Shown here piece by piece: positions 35,752-45,148 of a DNA stretch of 64,000 nt. The position numbers were made by a program, and so were the translations under genes. The notes beneath the pieces were generated by a model. It was not told the origin of the DNA. It worked only from the letters and a program-made list of their open reading frames with translations, and ran no database searches. Source of the stretch: DATLED01 sp963750255 (GTDB lineage Bacteria > Actinomycetota > Acidimicrobiia > Acidimicrobiales > CADCTF01); contig CAVVPZ010000008.1 of assembly GCA_963750255.1 (NCBI GenBank), forward strand, positions 620,001 to 684,000, written 5' to 3'. The stretch's first letter is position 1. Every line of letters starts with the position of its first letter.

Positions 35752-37550
35752 GTCGCCGCGCACTCACCTTCGCCGACGTCGGCCACATACGGCCCCTGCT
35801 CGCCGTAATCGATGTAGAAGTCGGGGGCCTCCTCGGGAGTGGGCCAGTCGTCGAGCTTCTTGAGGTCGGCAGCGATGGCGGCGGCGCCGCCGGAGCGGAA
35901 GAGCCACTCGTCGAAGCGCTCGCCGGCGACCCGCTCGTTGGCGAAGCGGCCGACGACGGTGACCACGGCCTCGCCCGTCCGCTTGGCCGGGAGGCGCAGG
36001 GCCTTGGTGCCGAACTCGATCTCGGTCTGGCCGACCCGGCCGCCGAGATACATCTGGTAGCCGGGGGCTGCCGTCTGGTGGGCACGACGCTCGACGCCTT
36101 GGAACCCGATGTCGGCGATGTGGTGCTGCCCGCACGAGTTCGAGCAGCCCGAGATGTTCATCCGGACGCCGCCGACTTCGGAAAGTCCGGCTTCTTCGAG
36201 CGCCTCGCTGATGGCCTTGGCCAAGCCGCGACTCTGGGTGACGGCGAGGTTGCAGGTGTCAGTACCCGGGCAGCTGACGACATCGCGGGACATCTCGGCC
36301 CCCGGGCGAGCCATGTCGATGGCCGACAGGCGCTCGAACAGCGTCGGCAGTTGTGCGTCGTCGAGGTCGCGGAAGACGAGGTTCTGGCGGTTGGTGGCCC
36401 GAACGCTGGCGTCGAGTTCCCGGGCCACGGAGGCGAGCGCGCGGAACTGGTCGGAGGTGATGTCGCCGAGGACGGCATGGGCCATGGCCGACACGGTGCC
36501 GTTGGCCCGGCCTCGCCAGACGTTGGCCTGCTCCCACCGCTTGTACGGGTCGAGGGCCGACAGCTGGACGGGGACGCCGACGGGATCGGCATCGACGCCG
36601 GTGGCCACGCCGGCGGGCGCGTCGCCGGCCTGCTCGACGAGGGCGGGAACGCCTCCCTGCCACGTCGACGAAGCCATGAGGAACTTGCGCTCGCGGAAGA
36701 TGACCCTGCGGAGTTCGTCGATGCCCATCGTGTCGACGAGCCACTTCATGCGCGCCCGCAGCTTGTTGTCGCGGTTGCCGTAGTGGTCGAAGACCCGCAG
36801 GCACGACTCGATGGTCTCCATCAGCTGCTCGCGGGGCGTGAACTCCTCGAGCGCTTGGGCCGGGTGCGGGTTGGCGCCCAGGCCGCCGGCGATGAAGACG
36901 CGGAAGCCGGCTTCGACCGTGCCGTCGTCTCGGGGACGGCCGACGGCGACGACGCCGACGTCGTTGAACATCGCCTGACCGCAGTCGGTCACGCAGCCGG
37001 AGAAGTTGATCTTGAACTTGCGCGGGAGCCGCTGGGCGTAGGGGTGATGGAGGAAGTGCTTGAACGTGGCTTCGGCCCACGGGCTGATGTCGAGCACCTC
37101 GAAGGGGCAGGCGCCAGCCAGGTGGCAGCCCATGACGTTGCGCACGGTGTCGCCGCAGGCCTCGCGGGTCGTGAGTCCGGCATCGGCCAGCTCTTCGAGC
37201 AACTCGGGCACCCGGTCGAGTTGGACGAAGTGGAATTGGATGTTCTGGCGGGTCGTGATGTGGCCCCAGCCTCGGCTGTAGTCGTCGGCGATGCGGCCGA
37301 GGACGTCGAGTTGGGCGGCGGTGATGCCGCCGTAGGGCAGCTTGACCCGGACCATCTGGTTGCGACCGCCCTGGCGCTGACCGTAGATCCCGTTGTTGAG
37401 ACGGAACACGCGGAAGCGGTCCTCGTCGATCTCCCCTGCGAGGTAGGGGACGAGCATCTGGCGGAACTTGGCGATGTCAGCGTCGATTTCGGCCCGCGTC
37501 TGTGGGTCGAAAGCGCCGGGTCCGATCTCGACAGTGTGGGTGATGGCCAT
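35748..37550 (-). CDS. sir: Siroheme/4Fe-4S nitrite/sulfite reductase
   Basis: This is the assimilatory sulfite reductase by context, using six electrons to make sulfide. It has 600 residues with ATG 37550 (MAITHTVEIGPGAFDPQTRAEID). There are two pseudo-symmetric ferredoxin-like plus siroheme domains. The C-terminal half has the expected ligands C427-x5-C433 and C469-x3-C473 (VSCPGTDTCNLAVTQ, SGCSNSCGQHHI). Unusually the N-terminal half also has the full pattern, C142-x5-C148 (MGCHLAGACPFEV) and C186-x3-C190 (SGCVTDCGQ). It is the first gene of the cys operon. Nitrite reductase is excluded only by context. Confidence 0.9.
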   Translation of the reverse strand: MAITHTVEIGPGAFDPQTRAEIDADIAKFRQMLVPYLAGEIDEDRFRVFRLNNGIYGQRQGGRNQMVRVKLPYGGITAAQLDVLGRIADDYSRGWGHITTRQNIQFHFVQLDRVPELLEELADAGLTTREACGDTVRNVMGCHLAGACPFEVLDISPWAEATFKHFLHHPYAQRLPRKFKINFSGCVTDCGQAMFNDVGVVAVGRPRDDGTVEAGFRVFIAGGLGANPHPAQALEEFTPREQLMETIESCLRVFDHYGNRDNKLRARMKWLVDTMGIDELRRVIFRERKFLMASSTWQGGVPALVEQAGDAPAGVATGVDADPVGVPVQLSALDPYKRWEQANVWRGRANGTVSAMAHAVLGDITSDQFRALASVARELDASVRATNRQNLVFRDLDDAQLPTLFERLSAIDMARPGAEMSRDVVSCPGTDTCNLAVTQSRGLAKAISEALEEAGLSEVGGVRMNISGCSNSCGQHHIADIGFQGVERRAHQTAAPGYQMYLGGRVGQTEIEFGTKALRLPAKRTGEAVVTVVGRFANERVAGERFDEWLFRSGGAAAIAADLKKLDDWPTPEEAPDFYIDYGEQGPYVADVGEGECAAT

Positions 37551-37618
37551 GCGTGAGCGCCCCCCTCGGGGATGGTCGGTGACGGGCACCGGCACGCCTC
37601 CACTGGCCTGGGCTCAGC

Positions 37619-37645
37619 GGTGCGCGGCGGTCACCGCTGCGCACC
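37619..37645. promoter_or_regulatory. 27-bp palindrome upstream of the sulfate-assimilation operon
   Basis: A 13-bp inverted repeat with one mismatched pair, GGTGCGCGGCGGT-C-ACCGCTGCGCACC, lies 69 bases before the sir start. It is a good candidate operator (or RNA hairpin) for a sulfur-responsive regulator. AT-richer sequence at 37650-37675 just upstream could be the promoter. Confidence 0.6.
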
Positions 37646-37699
37646 GTAGCAATACCTGACCTTTCCGATCAAGTTTTGCGACAATCGACGCTGGCCGGC

Positions 37700-39108
37700 T
37701 CAGGCCCGCAGGAGTTCGGCCACGCGGAAGGCGAGGTCGAGGGACTGTCGGGCATTGAGCCGGGGGTCGCACATCGTCGTGTAACGGGTGTCGAGGTGCC
37801 CCTCGAGGACCTCTTCTGCCCCTCCGAGACACTCGGTGACGTTGTCGCCCGTGAGTTCGACGTGGACCCCACCCGGGGTCGTTCCCTCGGCTCGGTGCAC
37901 GGCGAAGAACTCTCGGATCTCGGACAGCACGTCGTCGAAGTGGCGGGTCTTGCGGCCCCGACGGACTCGAGAACGTATTGCCGTGCATCGGGTCGACGGC
38001 CCACACCACGGGATGGCCGGCGTCGCGGACTGCCCGCACGAGCGCGGGGAGGGCATCGCCGACCTTCTCGGCCCCCATGCGACTGATCAACGTGAGCCGG
38101 CCCGGTGTCTTGTCGGGGTCGAGACGCTGGCAGATCTCGACGATCTCGTCCGTCGTCGCCGTGGGGCCGACCTTCACGCCGATCGGGTTGTCGCACGCCG
38201 CGCGAGGAACTCGAAGTGGGCGCCGTCGACTTGGCGGGTGCGTTCGCCGATCCACAACATGTGGGCGCTGCAGTCGTACCAACCGCCGGTGAGGCTGTCC
38301 TGTCGGGTGAGCGCCTCCTCGTAGCCGAGGATCAGGGCCTCGTGACTGGTCCAGAAGTCGACCTGGTGCAGCCGTGTGCTCGGCGTCGAGGTCGATGCCG
38401 CACGCCCGCATGAAACGCAGCGCGCGCTCGATCTCGGCGGCGATCGGCTCGTAGCGCTGGCCCTCGGCGCTGGAGGCGACGAACTCCTGGTTCCAGACGT
38501 GCACCTGACTGAGGTCGGCGAAGCCACCCTTGGTGAACGCCCGCAGCAGGTTGAGCGTGGACGGCCGCCTGGTGGTAGCTCGACACCAGCCGGTGCGGGA
38601 TCGGGGACGCGGGCCTCGGCGGTCGGGGGCGTCGTCGTTGACCATGTGGCCGCGGAAGCTCGGGAGCTCGAGGCCGCCGACCATCTCGGTGTCGGACTCG
38701 ACCGGGGCTTGGCGAACTGGCCGGCGATGCGCCCGACCTTCACCGACGGGCACGCCCGAGCCGTACGTCAGCACGACGGCCATCTGCAGGATGACCCGCA
38801 GCTTGTCGCGGATGGCGTCGGCGCAGAAGTCGTGGAAGGACTCGGCGCAGTCGCCGGCCTGCAGCAGGAAGGCCCGGCCTGCGGCGACCTCGGCCGAGCG
38901 TGGCGTGAGGTGCGCGGGCCTCGCCGGCGAACACCAGCGGCGGCACGCTCGACAGTTGCTTGAGCGCACGGTCGAGTGCGGCCTCGTCGGGCCAGTCCGG
39001 CTGCTGGGCGGCGGGCTTGTCGCGCCACGACGCAGGGGACCACCCGGTCGGTGGCTTTCGGGCAGTGGCGTCGGCGGACGCCGAGGTCGCCTGGTCCTCG
39101 CTGGTCAT
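37700..39108 (-). CDS. 3-deoxy-7-phosphoheptulonate synthase, class II (about six frameshifts)
   Basis: This enzyme makes the first committed step of the shikimate pathway. The N-terminus MTSEDQATSASADATARKPPTGWSPASWRDKPAAQQPDWPD matches class II (plant/Mycobacterium AroG type). Further pieces are LSSVPPLVFAGEAR, FLLQAGDCAESFHDF, KVGRIAGQFAKPRSSDTE, LPSFRGHMVNDDAP, TRQDSLTGGWYDCSAHMLWIG, NPIGVKVGPTATTDEIV, LISRMGAEKV, VVWAVDPMHGNT and the terminal VHVELTGDNVTECLGG. The breaks are near 38900, 38755, 38620, 38370, 38200 and 37965. Corrected length is about 465 residues. The gene is monocistronic and divergent from the helicase. Confidence 0.88.
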
Positions 39109-39176
39109 GCGTCAAGGTTCGCAGACGGCGGTCGGTGTGCCAAAGCCGATTCGTCCCGTCCTCTCGGCGAAACCTG

Positions 39177-39185
39177 TGGTAAAAT
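39177..39185 (+). promoter_or_regulatory. Extended -10 (TGGTAAAAT) upstream of the helicase gene
   Basis: In the 184-base divergent gap, TGG-TAAAAT is the best promoter-like element, about 108 bases before the GTG start. Downstream are two copies of AATTCGG(T/C)G at about 39214 and 39230. A TTGACC at 39242 has no matching -10. Confidence 0.4.
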
Positions 39186-39292
39186 GGCGACAGAAGCGCA
39201 GTGCATTTGGCGAATTCGGTGCAACGCAATTCGGCGACTCTTTGACCAATTAGCGCTTGTCTTTGCCCCCGAAAAGGCGTAATGAGGGGGCC

Positions 39293-41655
39293 GTGCATTC
39301 CGAGTTGAAGTCCGAGATGCGGGCCGAGTTGCAGGCCGAGCAGGCCCACGTCGACCGCGCCTATGACCGGTTGGCCGACCTCGAACGGTTGGCCACGGCG
39401 CTGGCCGAGGCCGAACGAGCCGAGTACTCCCACACCTTCGCCGGCATGTTCGAGCGCGACGTCCGAGAGCGGGCGGGGCTCCGGCGTCGGGCGAGCTTGC
39501 GGCTGGGGTCACTCAACCTCTGCTTCGGCCGAATCGACGACGCCGAGCGGCAACACGTTTCACCTGGGTCGAGTGGCGGTCGCCGACGAGGATCAAGAGC
39601 CGCTCATCGTCGATTGGCGGGCGCCGGTGGCCGAGCCGTTCTACCGGGCCACGCCGGCCGAGCCGCTCGGCCTCCGGCGCCGGCGTCACTTGTTGACCCG
39701 ACGGCCGGCAGGTCCTACGACTCGACGACGAGGTGTTCGGTGCCGAGAACGCGGCCGAAGACTCCGACCTCGTGATCGTTGGTGAGGCCGCGCTCCTCGA
39801 CGCGCTGCGCCAGGCCCGCACGGGTCGGATGGGCGACATCGTTGCGACGATCCAGGCCGAACAGGACCGCATCATCCGGGCCCCCCTCGGTGGGCTGGTT
39901 GTCGTCCAAGGCGGGCCGGGAACGGGCAAGACGGCGGTGGCTCTACACCGGGCCGCGTACCTCCTCTACAGCCACCGGTTTCCGCTCGAGGAGCGCGGGA
40001 TGCTCTTCGTCGGTCCCAACCCTGTGTTCTTGCGCTATGTCGAGCGCGTGCTTCCGACGCTGGGCGAGTCGGGTTGTCGGATGGTCGTGGCCACCGACCT
40101 CGTCGAAGGGGTCGAGACCACTGCCGCTGACGGTCCCGAGGCGAGCCGGCTCAAGGGCGAGGAGCGGATGGGTGAGGTGGTGGCTGCTGCCGTGCGATCG
40201 CGCCAGCGTCCCCTGCGGCGAGCGGCCAAGATCCCCCTTGGCGCCTTCGAGTTGACGTTCGGGGTGAAGGCGTCGGCGCGGGTGGTTGAAGCCGTCCAAG
40301 CCATGCCCGGGTCGCACAACGCCCGACGTCCGACCGTCGAGCGGATGGTCCTCGACGGATTGATCCGACGCTACGGGCAGGCCGTCGAACGAGCGGCGAC
40401 CGCCGGTCTCCTACCCAAGGCTCTCGAGCCCGATGACTTGGTTGCCGCGCTCCGGAGCGCACCCGAGGTCCGGCGCTTGTTCGAGCGCATCTGGCCCGTC
40501 CTCACGCCCGAACGCCTCCTCACCGATCTGTTCGGGTCGGAGCCTCTGCTGGCGGAGGCGGGCGACGGTCGGTTGACCGCCGACGAACTCGCGCTCTTGG
40601 CCCGGCCCCGTCCGGCCCCGGGCCAGCCGTCGGCCTGGACGGCAGCAGATCTCCCGCTGATCGACGAAGCCGCACCGCTCCTCGGCCCCGTCTCCAGCCG
40701 TCGGCGCCGTGCCGGCCGGCAAGAGGACGTGGCCGCTCTCGTCGACCGCGTGCTGGCCGACGCGTTGCCCGAATGTCCGTCGTGCGAATTCGAGCTGACC
40801 TACGTCGGCGGACGTCGCGAATGGCACTGCGAGGCGTGCGGTGAAGACGCGGCCTCAGCGGCGGTCCTCAGCCCGGCGGCCGCATTCACGCTCGAGTCGC
40901 TCCGCGCTCGCGTCGGCGACGCCGCCACCGAGCCGACAGAGGAGACCGACACAGGCATGCGGACCTATGGCCATGTCGTCGTCGACGAGGCCCAAGACCT
41001 TTCCCCGATGCAGTGGCGGATGCTGGCGCGACGGTGCCCCTCGGGGTCCATGACGATCGTCGGAGACCTCGGTCAGGCGTCGGGCCATTGGGCACCGGGA
41101 TCGTGGGCCGATGTCGTGGCCCTCGTCCCGGCTCCACGTGCCGACATCGTCGAGCTCACCGTCAATTACCGCACGCCGGAGGAGGTCATGCGACTGGCGG
41201 CCCGGGTGTTGGCCGAGGCCCGACCCGACCTCACACCGGCTCGAAGTGTGCGCGACGCCGGGGTTGCGCCCCGCTCGGTTCGCGTCGGCGACGACAATCT
41301 TGTCGAGGTGTGCGTCTCGGTGGCGGCCGAAGAGGCGGCCACCGTCGGCGACGGCAAGGTCGCCGTGATCTGTCCGGACGATCTCGTGGAGTCCCTCTCC
41401 GAATCCGTACGCAGTCGCCACGAATTGCGCGGCGGCGATGACGACGACCTGCTCTCGGCGCCTGTCACAGTCCTCAGCCTCGATGACGCCAAGGGACTCG
41501 AGTTCGATGCGGTTGTCGTGGTCGAGCCGGCGGCCATCGCCGCCGAGCACCCTCACGGACTCGGAGCCCTCTACGTCGCGCTCACCCGTACGACGACGCG
41601 CCTCGCCTTGGTCCACGCCACCGACCTTCCGGCCGCGCTCGGCGACTTCGCCTGA
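39293..41655 (+). CDS. HelD/UvrD-like superfamily 1 ATPase with zinc-ribbon insertion (two frameshifts)
   Basis: An SF1 helicase-like ATPase of about 787 residues, closest to HelD, which binds and recycles RNA polymerase. The N-terminal coiled coil (ELKSEMRAELQAEQAHVDRAYDRL) is typical of HelD. Next are VDWRAPVAEPFYRATP, Walker A VVQGGPGTGKTAVALHRAAYLL, Walker B VVVDEAQDLSPMQWRML, VNYRTPEEVM and LDDAKGLEFDAVVVV / LYVALTRTT. Breaks near 39555 and 39700 affect only the N-terminal fifth. Between the A and B motifs there is a C-x2-C...C-x2-C segment (40774-40839). The GTG start at 39293 is inferred from the family N-terminus. Confidence 0.85.
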
Positions 41656-41656
41656 G

Positions 41657-44491
41657 CTAGGCCGACCAGATGAGTCGGGTCTCGGTTCGGTCGATGCTGG
41701 CCGCGGCCTTGGCGCCGGCGTTCATCCCCGGTTCGCGTTCCTCGGCCTCGACGTTGGCGCCGGCCAGCCGTTCGGTCAACGTCATCGTGAGCGATGCCCC
41801 GCCCTTGGTCCGCTTGTCCCGCAGCACCTGACGTGCGCGGGAGGCGATGGCCTCCACGCTCGCCGCCTCGGGATCCGAGAGCAGGTCGGCGAGGGCGGCC
41901 CGAGCAACGCCGGCGTCGACCTCACCTGACGCCTGACCGGTGAGGCTGGCCATCGTGGGATTGAGTTCGGTCTTGTCGATCTTGAGCGCGGCGCGGATCT
42001 TGGCCAGACCGCCTGAACCCACGACCTTCTCGATCTGGTTGAGGTCGCAGGCGGCCACACTCGCAGTGGCGCTTGCCTGACCCTTGAGCTTGACGACCTT
42101 GATCTCCTCGGTACCGGTGGCTGGATCGTTCACGTAACCCAGCACGGCGCTGGCCTTGGCGGCGACGCCGGCCCCGCCGCCGATGCCGGAGATGATGTCG
42201 TGTTCGAACTCACCTTGAACGTCCGCCGACCCGCCGACGAAGACCTCCATCGTGTCGACCATCTTTCCGGATTCATCCCGCTCCTGCCCGACCGTGAGAC
42301 CGGCTTCGCCGCTCACCTTGATGCCGGCCTTCGCGAACTGGTTCTTGACCTCGCCCGACATCACGACGCCCTGGGCGATGGTGAGGCTGCGGCTTTGCAG
42401 GTTGCTCTCGAAGCTCTCCTGGGCGCCGAGCATGGCGAGTTCACCCAAGAACCCGGCGCCGCCCTTGATGCCCAGAACTCCGAGGAGCGTGACCAGTCCG
42501 CCGAGTCCTTTGCAGTTGGTCTCGCCGGCAGTGAACCCGTACACGAGGGCGGACTGCGCCCGATAGCCCATGTCGACGTCGGCTTTGCCCTCGGCGCCAC
42601 TCGCTGCCGGTGCTTGTGGTTTGGCTCCGCCTCCGCCGAGCTTTTCCCACACTTTCGAGGCGTTGCCCTTGCCGCCGCCAGGGAGGTCGACCTTGACGTC
42701 GACGCTGCTTGCCTTCCCGACGCCGACGTTGGCGTAGATCATGGCGTCGCCGGTGATGGACACGGTGTAGCTCTTCGGCCCGGTGCGCGACACCTCGACC
42801 TTCGACCCTTGGCCGAGCTTCGCCGAGATGGGCGTCTCCGGGATCGGGATCGTGACCTCGCCGGTGACCGTGCCCGAGATCGAGCTCGAGCTTCCCTTGC
42901 CGGCGGGCTCGGGCAGGTACTCCGAAACGCAGCCGCCGGCGCTGGCGTCGAGTTCGGCGCACACCTTGTGCGAGAGCTTGTCCGACTCCTTCTTGGCTTC
43001 GGCAGCAATGGCTGCCTGCTTCGCCTTGCCTTGGGCCGCGACCGGGTCGCCGGCTGCCTTGGCCGCGCCTTGCGTCTTGGAGGACTCGGCCGCTTTCTTG
43101 CCGGCGAGATCGGATTCTTTCTTGGCCTTGTCCGCCTTGGCCTTGGCTTGGATCTCAGCCTGTTTCGCTTTCGCGTCGGCGGACGCCTTCTCTGAGATCT
43201 GCTTGGCGGAGTCCGCCTTGGGCCGGAGTCGCTCGCCGATGGCCGTACCCAGTGCCGTGATGGGGGAGAGGATGGCGGCGAACGGCGCACCGATGGCCGA
43301 CACCACGGCCCCGAGCGGACCGAGTCGGTCGAGCCAACCGCCGACTTTGGCCTTGATCGACCGGATGAGCGCCGGGCCTTCCTTGGCCGCGTATTGGGCC
43401 AGCTGCCCCAACTTCTTTCCAGCCCAGAGAGCGCCGTCCATGACCTTGCCCGCCGCCCATTTGCCTAACGCGAGGCTGGCCGTGATCGGGTTGGAGAGCG
43501 TGAGCGCCCAACTCCCGATCGTGGCGATATCGAGGCCGAGCTTCTGCTTCACCCACTCGTCGGCCTGGTTGTAGGCCGCCTTGGCGTCGCTCATCAACTT
43601 GCCGATGGCCTTGGCGCCCGCCTTGAGGTTGTCGCCGATCTCCGAGATCAGCTTGCCCGCCTTCTGTAGAAGCTCCGCGCCCTTGATGCCAAAGGGCTTG
43701 CCCAGGATGTCGGCCACCTTTTCGGCGCCCTTCATCACTTTGGAGATGCTGCACGACGGTTCCTGGCCCTCGAGCAACTTCTCGGCCTTGTTGGCCTCCT
43801 GGGTTTTCGCGGCTGACTCCTTCACGCCAGCTGCGGCCTTGGTCGTGGCCTTGTCGAGGTCGGACTTGCCCTTGGCCACGGTGTCGTTGCCCTTGGCCAG
43901 TTGCTGATCTGCCTTGGTCGCCGTCTCGGCCGTCTTGGCTGCCAGCTTTGGAGTCTCGGCTTCGACCTTCTTGAGCGCATCGTTGGCCGAGCGATCGGCT
44001 TGGCGCTCTGTGTCTTGGGCGTCGGAGTGGGTCTTGGCCGCGCTCGCCGCCGCCTTGTCCTTGGTGCCGAAGATGGCGCTTGAGATCCAGTCGGGCAGGA
44101 GGTCGCTGGCGTCGAGGCGCTGGACTGGCGGGGCCGGCGAACGAGCCAAGAGCTTGGCCACCGCGGCATTGCCGGCCCGACCCTGGAGGCCGGGAAGGAG
44201 GTGAGCGGGGGGCGCCGGTGCGTGGGTCGGCGGGGTGGCCAAACGTTGGACCGGAGCGCCGGCGACGAGGTCGTCGGCCTCGGGGGCCTTCGATGGAGCG
44301 TCGTCGCACGTGCCGCCGCACCCGCAACTGCCGCCACAGCCTTGTCGTTGCACGGTCAGGGTGCCGAGGAGCGATCCCAACGCTTGATTTCCGGGGAGGC
44401 GCGCCGGCTGCCGCTCGGGCCGTTTGGCGGGGCCGGGGAGAACGGTCGCGTTGCGTCGTTCTCGTACCGCCACTCCGCCCATAGCCCCCAC
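41657..44491 (-). CDS. Large eCIS-effector-like protein with VQR/GNxA N-terminal modules
   Basis: An intact 944-residue protein of unknown function. The N-terminus holds modules typical of proteins linked to extracellular contractile injection systems: GNQALGSLLGTLTVQRQ (34-50), a Cys/Gly cluster C52-GGS-C56-G-C58-GGT-C62, VQRL (81-84) and LQGRAGNAAVAKLLARSP followed by PPVQRLD (102-126). Residues ~140-260 and ~420-520 are Ala/Lys/Glu-rich coiled coil, separated by hydrophobic Gly/Ala segments (about 310-420). The C-terminal ~400 residues are predicted beta-rich (SSISGTVTGEVTIPIPETP). No HExxH and no known toxin motif was found. No tail, sheath or baseplate genes are in the window. The start could be ATG 44491 or 44482. 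Confidence 0.7.
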   Translation of the reverse strand: MGAMGGVAVRERRNATVLPGPAKRPERQPARLPGNQALGSLLGTLTVQRQGCGGSCGCGGTCDDAPSKAPEADDLVAGAPVQRLATPPTHAPAPPAHLLPGLQGRAGNAAVAKLLARSPAPPVQRLDASDLLPDWISSAIFGTKDKAAASAAKTHSDAQDTERQADRSANDALKKVEAETPKLAAKTAETATKADQQLAKGNDTVAKGKSDLDKATTKAAAGVKESAAKTQEANKAEKLLEGQEPSCSISKVMKGAEKVADILGKPFGIKGAELLQKAGKLISEIGDNLKAGAKAIGKLMSDAKAAYNQADEWVKQKLGLDIATIGSWALTLSNPITASLALGKWAAGKVMDGALWAGKKLGQLAQYAAKEGPALIRSIKAKVGGWLDRLGPLGAVVSAIGAPFAAILSPITALGTAIGERLRPKADSAKQISEKASADAKAKQAEIQAKAKADKAKKESDLAGKKAAESSKTQGAAKAAGDPVAAQGKAKQAAIAAEAKKESDKLSHKVCAELDASAGGCVSEYLPEPAGKGSSSSISGTVTGEVTIPIPETPISAKLGQGSKVEVSRTGPKSYTVSITGDAMIYANVGVGKASSVDVKVDLPGGGKGNASKVWEKLGGGGAKPQAPAASGAEGKADVDMGYRAQSALVYGFTAGETNCKGLGGLVTLLGVLGIKGGAGFLGELAMLGAQESFESNLQSRSLTIAQGVVMSGEVKNQFAKAGIKVSGEAGLTVGQERDESGKMVDTMEVFVGGSADVQGEFEHDIISGIGGGAGVAAKASAVLGYVNDPATGTEEIKVVKLKGQASATASVAACDLNQIEKVVGSGGLAKIRAALKIDKTELNPTMASLTGQASGEVDAGVARAALADLLSDPEAASVEAIASRARQVLRDKRTKGGASLTMTLTERLAGANVEAEEREPGMNAGAKAAASIDRTETRLIWSA

Positions 44492-44522
44492 AGGGACAAC
44501 GTACGCCGCCGGTGAACTGGTG

Positions 44523-45020
44523 TCATCTGATTGTGCCCTTTGGGGAAGTGGCGGATGTTTCCACGAGCGGCAGCACCCGATGGGCGATCTGGCGGGAGAG
44601 CGCGATGACCGTCGACGTCCGGACGATGCCGTCGACTTCGATCATGTGGTTGATGACCTCCTGGAGGTGGGCGTTGGTGCGGGCAACGACCCGACAATGG
44701 AGGTCGCCGGGCCCCGAAATCGAGTGCGCTTCGAGCACCTCGGGGATCCGGTCGAGGTGTTCGACGACATCGCCGAGGCGGCCTTGGGCGATATCGACGG
44801 TCGTGAAGGCCTCGACTTCATACCCGATGGCGGCGAGATCGAGGTCCGGTCCGAATCCGGTGAGCACCCCCGAGCCAACCAGCCGGTCGAGGCGCGCCTG
44901 CGCGGTGCCGCGGGCAACACCGAGCCGCCTCGCCCGTTCCAGCATCCCGATGCGGGGATGATCGGCCAGCGAACGGAGTAGGCGGGCGTCGAGGTCGTCC
45001 GGCGTTCGGGTGGTCACCAT
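44523..45020 (-). CDS. Lrp/AsnC family transcriptional regulator
   Basis: A 165-residue regulator with an N-terminal winged HTH (LDARLLRSLADHPRIGMLERARRLGVARGTAQARLDRL) and a C-terminal RAM ligand-binding domain (LTGFGPDLDLAAIGYEVEAF, HSISGPGDLHCRVVARTNAHLQEVI). Lrp proteins sense amino acids or related small molecules. It is divergent from the HDO-like and HPPD-family genes, so it probably controls them. Its start codon overlaps one of two CATGGGCAG repeats in the intergenic region. Confidence 0.9.
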   Translation of the reverse strand: MVTTRTPDDLDARLLRSLADHPRIGMLERARRLGVARGTAQARLDRLVGSGVLTGFGPDLDLAAIGYEVEAFTTVDIAQGRLGDVVEHLDRIPEVLEAHSISGPGDLHCRVVARTNAHLQEVINHMIEVDGIVRTSTVIALSRQIAHRVLPLVETSATSPKGTIR

Positions 45021-45074
45021 GGGCAGAACGTACCGCGTTCATGGGCAGGAACTGGTCAATATGCTCAGTCAATA
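45018..45074. promoter_or_regulatory. Direct repeats in the Lrp / HDO-HPPD intergenic region
   Basis: Two pairs of repeats lie in the 128-base divergent gap: CATGGGCAG at 45018 and 45040 (22-bp period) and GTCAATA at 45055 and 45068 (13-bp period). Repeated AT-containing elements are typical of Lrp-type binding regions. They fall between the Lrp start and the GAGGAGG ribosome-binding site (45134-45140) of the next gene. Confidence 0.45.
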
Positions 45075-45148
45075 CCGTGAACCTTGACGAATCCTCGGCA
45101 CGTCGGGCCAACTAGTGCGCAGAAACGTCGCGCGAGGAGGAGTTGGCC

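Noticed and set aside
36078..37556. A 492-codon plus-strand frame opposite the sulfite reductase
   Set aside because: Antisense shadow; the reductase on the other strand has all its catalytic motifs and operon coupling.
41657..44491. Phage tape-measure protein
   Set aside because: Coiled-coil and hydrophobic segments are tape-measure-like, but there are no phage structural neighbours and the VQR/GNxA N-terminus points to the eCIS-associated class instead.
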